A stretch of 12,992 bases of DNA from Entrophospora sp. SA101. Its lineage: Eukaryota; Glomeromycota; Glomeromycetes; Entrophosporales; Entrophosporaceae. This document shows, in pieces, positions 7,626 to 12,992 of the stretch (position 1 is the stretch's first letter; every line of letters starts with the position of its first letter). The stretch spans positions 78,722 to 91,713 of the forward strand of contig CAUDNR010001990.1 of NCBI GenBank assembly GCA_958430865.1, read 5' to 3'. The position numbers and the translations under genes were made by a program. The notes beneath the pieces are model-generated. The model saw nothing but the letters and a program-made list of their open reading frames with translations. It did no database searches and was not told where the DNA came from.

Positions 7626-8916
7626 GATGGTTTAGCATCAAATGATTATGAGGTAGATTTTGATGTTGAACATGGGCATCGTTTTGGTGGCATTGCAGAA
7701 AATATTTCACTTGGATGGTATGAAGGTATATTTAAACATTTTGGTGATCGTCAAGTCAAAGTTGTTTCAAGTATGGGTGAACAATCATGTGGGAAATCAT
7801 ATATGTTGAACCACCTTGTTGGAACAACATTTGATGGTTCTGCAATGAGATGCACTGAAGGAGTGTGGATGTCATTATTTATAACAAAAAAATATATTTA
7901 TGTTGCACTTGATTTTGAAGGATTAAAGTCTTTGGAAAGAACACCACAAGAAGATTTATTTTTAACTTTGTTTAACACTATGGTTTCTAACATGATACTT
8001 TTTAAAAATCAATTTGCTGTTAGTAGAGACATGTCAGGAATGTTTCAAAGATTTCAAGATGGTGCAGCTTTTTTTTAAATCTGACTCAAATGTTTTTCAA
8101 GCAAAACTTTGCATCATAATTAAAGATGTTCATGAAAATGATCGAAAAGGAATTGTTGATGAGTTTCATCTCAAGTTTGAAGATTTGGTTAAAAAACAAG
8201 GAGAAGATAATTTTATTACTAGAATGTATAAAAGTGGATTAACTATTTTTCCATGGCCATTATTTAATGATCCTGCTTGGTTCAAAACTTTGAAAACTGT
8301 TAAAAAAAAATTAGATAAACAGAAAGCAAAATATGAAAATGCACGAACTTTTTTACAAAACACTAAAGTCATTATGGCTAAATTAAAGATTTGTGATTGG
8401 GGATCTTTGGATGAAAACCTTGTTCAAATGCGTTTATCAATTTTAAAAAGAATACTTCCAATAGCTATATCTTATGGCTTAGAGCAAAAGGAGCAAGAAA
8501 TTAAGCCCTTAATAAATCACAATACAGGAGAGAAAATAGATGATCAACCTCAATTAAATCATGACACTGGGGAGAAAACAGATGGCCAAACTCATTTATC
8601 TAAATTTGCAGAAACCTTCAATACACAAAATGAACTATTTCCAGATTCAGATGTTTTACTCTTTGAAGAAAATGCTGATTTTGTTGATTTTTCATATGAT
8701 CTAAGAAATCAATTTGAAGATAAAATTCAAGAAAGGAAAAAGTCTGAAAAAGATTCAGAATGGTTTAGTAAATTAGAAATGTTTTTCAATTTTATTATTG
8801 AACGAAGAGTATATCGTGTTGAGCAATGGTTTTTACAAAATATTAACAAATTTCCACAAGACAATAGTGAAGTTGTTATTGGAAAATATGCTCTTGAAAA
8901 AGAAATCAACAATCTT
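7626..8916 (+). CDS. Exon 13, middle: GBP/VLIG-like GTPase domain (split by a frameshift)
   Basis: After the TGA the frame continues with VEHGHRFGGIAENISLGWYE and reaches the P-loop GEQSCGKS (7776-7799), followed by YMLNHLVGTTFDGSAMRCTE with GVWMSL, and then DFEGL (G3, from 7911). The spacing and the phrase 'GKSY.LN.L.G..F' with 'T.G.WM' match the large GTPases of the guanylate-binding protein/VLIG type, which hydrolyse GTP and often self-assemble. At a run of eight T (8069-8076) one extra base ends the frame at 8078 (DGAAFF-stop); the next frame continues at once with KSDSNVFQAKLCIIIKDVHE, where KD fits the RD-type G4 of the GBP class. A helical tail follows (KTVKKKLDKQKAKYENARTF) with a duplicated 14-residue unit, then an acidic stretch. 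The slip falls between G3 and G4, so no intact GTPase could be made from this copy. The ATG at 7773 could only restart a short fragment. Confidence 0.75.
8515..8598 (+). repeat. 42-base tandem duplication (14 residues twice)
   Basis: Two adjacent units read NHNTGEKIDDQPQL and NHDTGEKTDGQTHL. Each is 42 bases, so the frame is kept. They lie in a hydrophilic linker after the GTPase domain. The base differences between the units, several of which change an amino acid, show that the duplication is not brand new. Confidence 0.85.
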
Positions 8917-8934
8917 AGGCTTTTTTGGACATTA

Positions 8935-9973
8935 TGTGGGCTTTCTTGTCAGGATTGTGGATTACGCTGCCTTAAAAATCATGGTCATACTGACAATCAT
9001 GACTGCAAGACTAATCATGAATGCCATTTCTCATGTCAATTTGTAGAGGCACATAGTTCTTTTATTCCAACTTGTAGTTATAAAGCAGGACATGATGGGA
9101 AACATGCATGTAATAAAACCAGTCATTTATGTGGAAAACCTTGTAAACTTAGTGATAAACGTAATTGTCAAAAAGTATGTTCAAAAGATATTGGACATGA
9201 AGATGATGAACACATGTGTCAGTCAGATCGTCATTATTGTGGAGAGTCATGCTCACTCTTTACATCAATCAATAAAGGTGATAAAGGTGATTATGAATGT
9301 CCAAACAAATGCATTATGCCATGTGAGCTTGAGCATGATCAACATCGTTGTGAAAATGAGACATGTCCAATTGAATGCCCAATTTCAGATTGTCGGAATA
9401 GATGCCAGAGTAATAATCATTTTCATGCTTACAGTGAATTTACAGTTAATCATTTTTGTGGTAATGATCATCAATGTCTTGAGGAATGTGAAGAGCCAGG
9501 TATTTGTAAAATTTCAACTGAACCCAAAAAAGAAGAAGCAACTTATAAAGGGTTGATCAAAGAAACTTCAATTAGCTTTTTTAAATATATTCAACAAAGT
9601 GAAAGGATGAGATGTAATAAAAGAATACCACCAAACTCCTTCAAGCATGAAGGAACACATTCACATGATGAAAATGGAGTTCATTTTTGTGATAAAAAAT
9701 GTCAATTTTGTGAATATTATTGCAACTTACCTCATGGACATATACAAACTTTACATGATACTCGCCATGGAAATATGGTACAGACTGAATTTACTGCAGA
9801 AAATGATGAATTTGAGTATAAGGGACATAAATTACAAATTGGAGATCAAGGTTCTTTTGTTCTTTGTAATTTTTATTGTAAAGAATTAGGTCGCCATAGA
9901 CATATTGATTATTGTCAAAATGTGGAGGCATGTAAAAATGGACAACAAGGGCATGAAGTAATACATTTAGATG
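8935..9973 (+). CDS. Exon 13, end: Cys/His-rich zinc-binding array
   Basis: From CGLSCQDCGLRC onwards Cys and His recur in short, regular phrases: NHECHFSCQF, TSHLCGKPCKL, CQKVCSKDIGHEDDEHMC, DRHYCGESCSLF, CPNKCIMPCELEHDQHRC, ETCPIECPISDCRNRC, NHFCGNDHQCLEECEEPG, and later HFCDKKCQFCEYYCNLPHGH. The core phrase 'H-x-C-G-x-x-C...C-x-x-x-C...G-H-x-x-x-x-H-x-C' recalls NF-X1-type and related zinc fingers but is not a textbook match. It probably binds several zinc ions and may mediate nucleic-acid or protein contacts. The block has no lesion. The exon ends at GTATTT (9974) within HLDG; if that intron were retained, translation would stop at 9997-9999. Confidence 0.7.
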
Positions 9974-10055
9974 GTATTTATTCTTTCCATTTTGTTTAAT
10001 GAGAATTCTTATAAAAAAATTTTTAAAAATATATATTAATTATTAAAATGATCAG

Positions 10056-11311
10056 CACCCATCAAGCCCAATCCTGATGATAAAAAAGATTTTGTAACTC
10101 ATAAATTATTTTGGGGAAGAACTGGCTTTAAAGATCCATATTCAACACAAGAACAAGTAGAATTTGCAAAATGTGATCATGAATGTCCAGATGAAGCTCA
10201 CAATAAGCAACAAAGTTCTAATAGTGCAACTCCCACAAAATCTTATTGTGAATTGGAAATTTTCCATAAACCTTTAAATCCATCATCTAGTACATCAACT
10301 GGTATTGGTTACATTTCACTGGATGGTCATCAGTTCAGCTGTGATAATCCAAATAAAAGAGAAGCAGCATTTCATATTATATTTGCACTTGATCGATCAG
10401 GTTCAATGGGATTTAATGATAGAAAACCTTTAGAAAACATTCGTTCAAACATCCGTCAAAAAATTGCACAAAAACACAATAATAGGCTAGGCGCAGTATA
10501 CTCAGCAGTAATTATTTAATTTTGTGTTATTGTTTTAACAAATTTAACTTTTTTCTAACTAATTATCAATTAAGGTTTATTCATTTATGGAAACACGCCT
10601 TACATCTCAAAGGAATCTAACTCAGGGTGCCATTAATAAAGACACTATTTCTTTAATCTTGTTCAACAGTAGTACTATTGTACCAATTGAAAATCAACCA
10701 TTAAGTGATGCAGACAAATTTTTAGGTACTATGGTTCAGCATAATGCAAGTGGTGGAACTAACTTTGACTTGGCGATACAGAAAGCAGGGTTCCTAGTTG
10801 ATAAATATTATGATCCAACAAAGTAATTTAATTTCATATCCATTGATTGATTTAAAATTGGTTTTAATATATATAATATAACTAACTTGTATTTTAAATA
10901 TTTCAAGGACAAATATTATTATTTTTTTGTCAGATGGTAAATGTGGATCACCAGATGCTCGATTAGAAAATATTTGTAGAGTCAATCAACAAAGAGGGTG
11001 TGTAATTTTATTTATATTGTTTATGTATAAATAATAAATAAAATAATTATAATAATTTTAAAAATTTTTTTCACTAATTTAATAGGTCACCGTTATATCT
11101 TTATACAGTTTTATTTAGCAGTGATTCTTCTAGCCCATCATTAGTAAAGATGGCTGATATCGCACAAAGTCATCTTCCAACTAATTCTTCATCCCAATCT
11201 TTAAAATGTCAATTCACTCGAGCTATTGATGAAATAGCTTTGGCTAATTATTTTACTGTTGTTGCAGAAAGTTTAAGAGCACATAAACCTTCTTTAATGA
11301 AAAAGTTGTAA
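10056..11311 (+). CDS. Exons 14-17: C-terminal von Willebrand A domain with full MIDAS
   Basis: Exon 14 (10056-10507) first extends the Cys/His region (KCDHECPDEAHN), then gives SLDGHQFSCDNPNKREAAFH and the vWA opening IIFALDRSGSMG. Exon 15 (10575-10822) holds TISLILFNSSTIVPIENQPL and SGGTNFDLAIQKAG; exon 16 (10908-10997) holds TNIIIFLSDGKCGSPDARLE; exon 17 (11086-11311) holds SPLYLYTVLFSSDSSSPSLV and ends YFTVVAESLRAHKPSLMKKL-stop. The metal-ion-dependent adhesion site is complete: DxSxS (10391-10405), Thr of GGTNF (10758) and Asp of LSDG (10933). Such domains bind a divalent cation and a partner protein; intracellular ones often sit in large complexes. All four exons are clean and in phase, and there is no signal peptide or membrane segment, so a cytosolic or nuclear location is likely. 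This is the best preserved part of the gene. Confidence 0.85.
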
Positions 11312-11391
11312 AGTAGAAAACAATATATATGTGATAAGGATTAATATAGCAACTTCGTTTTTTTTTGATCTTTTAAAAACACAAATTGATT

Positions 11392-11404
11392 AATAAAAAA
11401 TAAA
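11392..11404 (+). terminator. Candidate polyadenylation signal (two AATAAA)
   Basis: Two AATAAA hexamers (11392-11397 and 11399-11404) occur about 80 bases after the TAA of the vWA exon, a usual distance for a 3' UTR. In AT-rich DNA such hexamers also arise by chance. Confidence 0.35.
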
Positions 11405-12017
11405 TTTATCCTGAAAGGATTAGTTCTAAAATGACGTAGCTTTATTCACCTAAAGCAGGCGTAAGGTTGTAAATATACATTAATTTACCACCTGACTGGT
11501 AATAAAAGCTGCCTTCAACGATTTAAATAAAAATTCTTTGTAGAGTGAGCATGCCAATTTTTATGGGACTATGGACATTGGTAACAGGTCATAATCTCAG
11601 TGATATGAAGTGTTAAACAACGCCATCACCGCCATCATTATTGTGTGATTGTAATGAATTTCTCTCATTCTCTCGCTTGTTTTATTTGGTTTTATTCATT
11701 CACATATGATAATTGATCATATAATCTTTATATTTTTTTTCTTGGTAGTTCATTGATGTCCTTGACTTATTATCCTCTTTGCAATATTCGTTATACTTGT
11801 AATTATAATTAGTGATGTGAGCCGGTTAAGATTATAAAAGAATTTCTTAACATTTATTTTTATATCTGGGATTTTAGTGCAGAATAAAACATTTAGTTGA
11901 TATGCGTTCCCATTATTTAGAATGATAAAAGAAAAAAACACACATTTGCTCAAAAAAAAAAAAAATTTATACAATAATAAAAGATAGTAATAAAGAATGC
12001 AATATTCGAATTATTCG
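11405..12017. other. Intergenic DNA, no gene seen
   Basis: No open frame with coding character was seen on either strand. The longest, minus strand 11750-11974, is Phe/Ile/Asn-rich low-complexity text with a poly-A/T tract at its start. A short palindrome TTACCA...TGGTAA (11485-11502) and a CATCACCGCCATCATTATT stretch (11622 onwards) were noted without a clear meaning. Confidence 0.6.
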
Positions 12018-12110
12018 TAATACTAATACTAATACTAATATTAATATTAATATTAATTCGAATTCGAATTCGAATTATTCGAATTATTATTCGCATTATT
12101 CGTTTTATTT
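12018..12110. repeat. Evolving hexanucleotide array TAATAC/TAATAT/GAATTC
   Basis: Three TAATAC units (from 12018) are followed by three TAATAT units, TAATTC, two GAATTC units and GAATTA, all in six-base register, then looser TTCGAATTATT material to about 12110. The array appears to have changed unit by point mutation followed by local amplification. It is non-coding. Confidence 0.85.
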
Positions 12111-12178
12111 GTTTTATAAACTTTCAATGTAATTCGAATACATAATTCATAATTAACCATTAAAGGCGGCGATTTAGG

Positions 12179-12314
12179 ATGTAAACTCGATAAGTCGGCC
12201 AAAATTTTCACCCCATTTTCTTAATATTTAAGTAATTTAATTCGATAAGTTGGTTCACTCGACAAGCCGGTCATATGAACTCACCCCCACATGACCGACT
12301 TATCGAGTTTACAT
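12179..12314. mobile_element. 136-bp MITE-like element with 22-bp terminal inverted repeats
   Basis: The left end ATGTAAACTCGATAAGTCGG followed by CC (12179-12200) is matched by its reverse complement at 12293-12314 with one mismatch in 22. The core 12-mer TCGATAAGTCGG also recurs inside as TCGATAAGTTGG (12242-12253) and TCGACAAGCCGG (12259-12270), so the right end can pair with either the left end or an inner arm. The short length, strong ends and absence of any reading frame fit a miniature inverted-repeat transposable element. No convincing target-site duplication was found, so the superfamily is open. Confidence 0.75.
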
Positions 12315-12920
12315 ATGTATCTATTATTTGGTTGCGATTATACTTATATCTAACACCCCCAATTAGTAAAGAATTTAAAGCATCTTTATCTGATATCATA
12401 TTGTTAATCATTGCTGAAATCATGATTCATTTTTAATTTTTTTCATTCTTTCCACATTCAATAATGATTTGTCAATGATTGTTGAAATGTATGACGGATT
12501 CAAACGCACACAAAAAAAAAAATCATTGGCAAATAATTTAATATATATAAAGGCTCTCAGAGATTTTATACAATATTATGATGATGTTATCACAAGTGAT
12601 GTTTTTTTATTTTCCTTATCATCATCATTAACAAGTTTGTATTCTTGATAAGGTAATGGCGATGATGTTAATGATGGTGGTGTATGGTGTGTATATAATG
12701 ACGTCTCATCATTTATTCTAAAAAATATATTTTAGAGAACAATTAATATAAAAAATTCAATCGATTATTTTAAACGATCTTTATATAGGTTTTGTAGATT
12801 TTAGCAGATTATGAAAGGGCAAGTTCAATACTTTTTATTTCGATTATTATTTAAAAAAAATATATATTTTCAAAAAGCAGCAAAGTATCACGTTAACTTG
12901 TTCGCCACACATATTATATA
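12315..12920. other. Intergenic DNA, no gene seen
   Basis: No reading frame with coding character was seen. The stretch holds A/T runs and two facing groups of short ATC/GAT triplets (TCATCATCATTAAC near 12620 and GGCGATGATGTTAATGATGG near 12658) that could pair weakly. No RNA gene was recognised. Confidence 0.55.
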
Positions 12921-12992
12921 CAGTGCAGGACACCTAATCCCGCAACTTACTGCGCCACGACGACGAATTTTGGGAAAAAATTTCCAATCAAA
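12921..12992. mobile_element. Possible end of a Tc1/mariner-like transposon, cut by the window edge
   Basis: The text changes abruptly after TATTATATA to CAGTGCAGGACACCTAATCC followed by CGCAACTTACTGCGCCACGA, which is much richer in G and C than its surroundings. A TA dinucleotide followed by CAGTGC is how many Tc1/mariner-type terminal repeats begin. Only one end lies in the window, so neither the matching repeat nor a transposase can be seen. The call is a suggestion. Confidence 0.35.

Larger units (their letters stand above)
2419..11311 (+). pseudogene. Broken giant GTPase / Cys-His / vWA gene, about 17 exons
   Basis: One continuous gene model can be followed across 16 introns: 3135-3214, 3408-3483, 3655-3733, 3983-4051, 4125-4200, 4557-4633, 4690-4765, 5454-5524, 5554-5624, 5836-5900, 6121-6208, 6729-6819, 9974-10055, 10508-10574, 10823-10907 and 10998-11085. 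All are GT...AG, and codon phase is kept across them. The summed exons give about 2,550 codons ending at TAA 11309-11311. The 5' end is unresolved: the first visible exon opens behind an acceptor-like AAAAATAG and has no ATG. The frame is broken eight times: an extra base in A8 (2778-2785), an extra base near 3024-3033, TAG at 3608, a missing base near 3760-3780, a missing base at C4 (4255-4258), a missing base near 4439-4444, TGA at 7623, and an extra base in T8 (8069-8076). Such a load indicates a pseudogene, although homopolymer slips can be sequencing errors. The role of intact relatives is not known to me; the GTPase and vWA domains suggest a nucleotide- and metal-dependent scaffold. Confidence 0.75.

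Noticed and set aside
8798..9889. Several overlapping plus- and minus-strand frames over exon 13
   Set aside because: They are shadows of the Cys/His-coding frame; none has a start context or motifs.
11485..11502. Palindrome TTACCA...TGGTAA
   Set aside because: Six-base arms are expected by chance in this AT-rich DNA, and no context supports a function.
11750..11974. Minus-strand open frame of 74 codons
   Set aside because: Low-complexity Phe/Ile/Asn text beginning in a poly-T/A tract without supporting signals.
1..12992. CRISPR array, bacterial operon or phage content
   Set aside because: Introns, lack of Shine-Dalgarno-led gene clusters and the repeat types seen all indicate eukaryotic nuclear DNA.

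Overview
This window looks like a piece of a very AT-rich fungal nuclear genome. The main gene carries at least 16 short introns (about 65-91 nt) with GT...AG borders and T-rich acceptors, the intergenic DNA is full of A/T runs and small inverted repeats, and a minus-strand kinase relic has the phrasing of the expanded tyrosine-kinase-like families of arbuscular mycorrhizal fungi (Glomeromycotina, Rhizophagus-like). The taxon is an inference from style; no ribosomal or other marker gene is present.

Layout. 1-1135: no intact gene; an 18-base repeat in opposite orientations (107-150 and 357-434), a hairpin of about 70 bases (870-940) and a TGACGTCA palindrome (946-953). 1136-1403, minus strand: eroded N-terminal part of a protein kinase. 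1404-2418: mostly non-coding, with two coding-like islands on the plus strand (1621-1722, 2189-2377). 2419-11311, plus strand: one very large multi-exon gene of about 17 recognisable exons and roughly 2,550 codons. 11312-12992: no gene; an AATAAA-type polyadenylation signal, a hexanucleotide array (12018-12110), a 136-bp MITE-like element (12179-12314) and what may be the end of another transposon running off the window (12921-12992).

The large gene reads, in order: a Ser/Asn/Asp-rich N-terminus; an unrecognised globular region; an Asp-rich tract; a Lys/Glu-rich helical region; a beta-propeller-like region with an acidic insert; an unrecognised block; a GBP/VLIG-like GTPase domain (P-loop GEQSCGKS, DFEG, an RD-like KD); a long Cys/His-rich, probably zinc-binding array; and a C-terminal von Willebrand A domain with a complete MIDAS (DRSGS, T, D). 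Eight lesions break the frame: two in-frame stops (TAG 3608, TGA 7623) and six one-base frame slips, three of them in homopolymers. Six of the eight lie in the first 2 kb of the gene. The 3.2 kb between 4445 and 7622 and the 3.2 kb from 8077 to the end are clean, and all splice sites look usable. The best reading is a recently inactivated member of a large-GTPase/vWA family, though some homopolymer slips could be sequencing errors. The combination of propeller-like region, GBP-like GTPase, Cys/His array and vWA in one chain is the most interesting content of the window.
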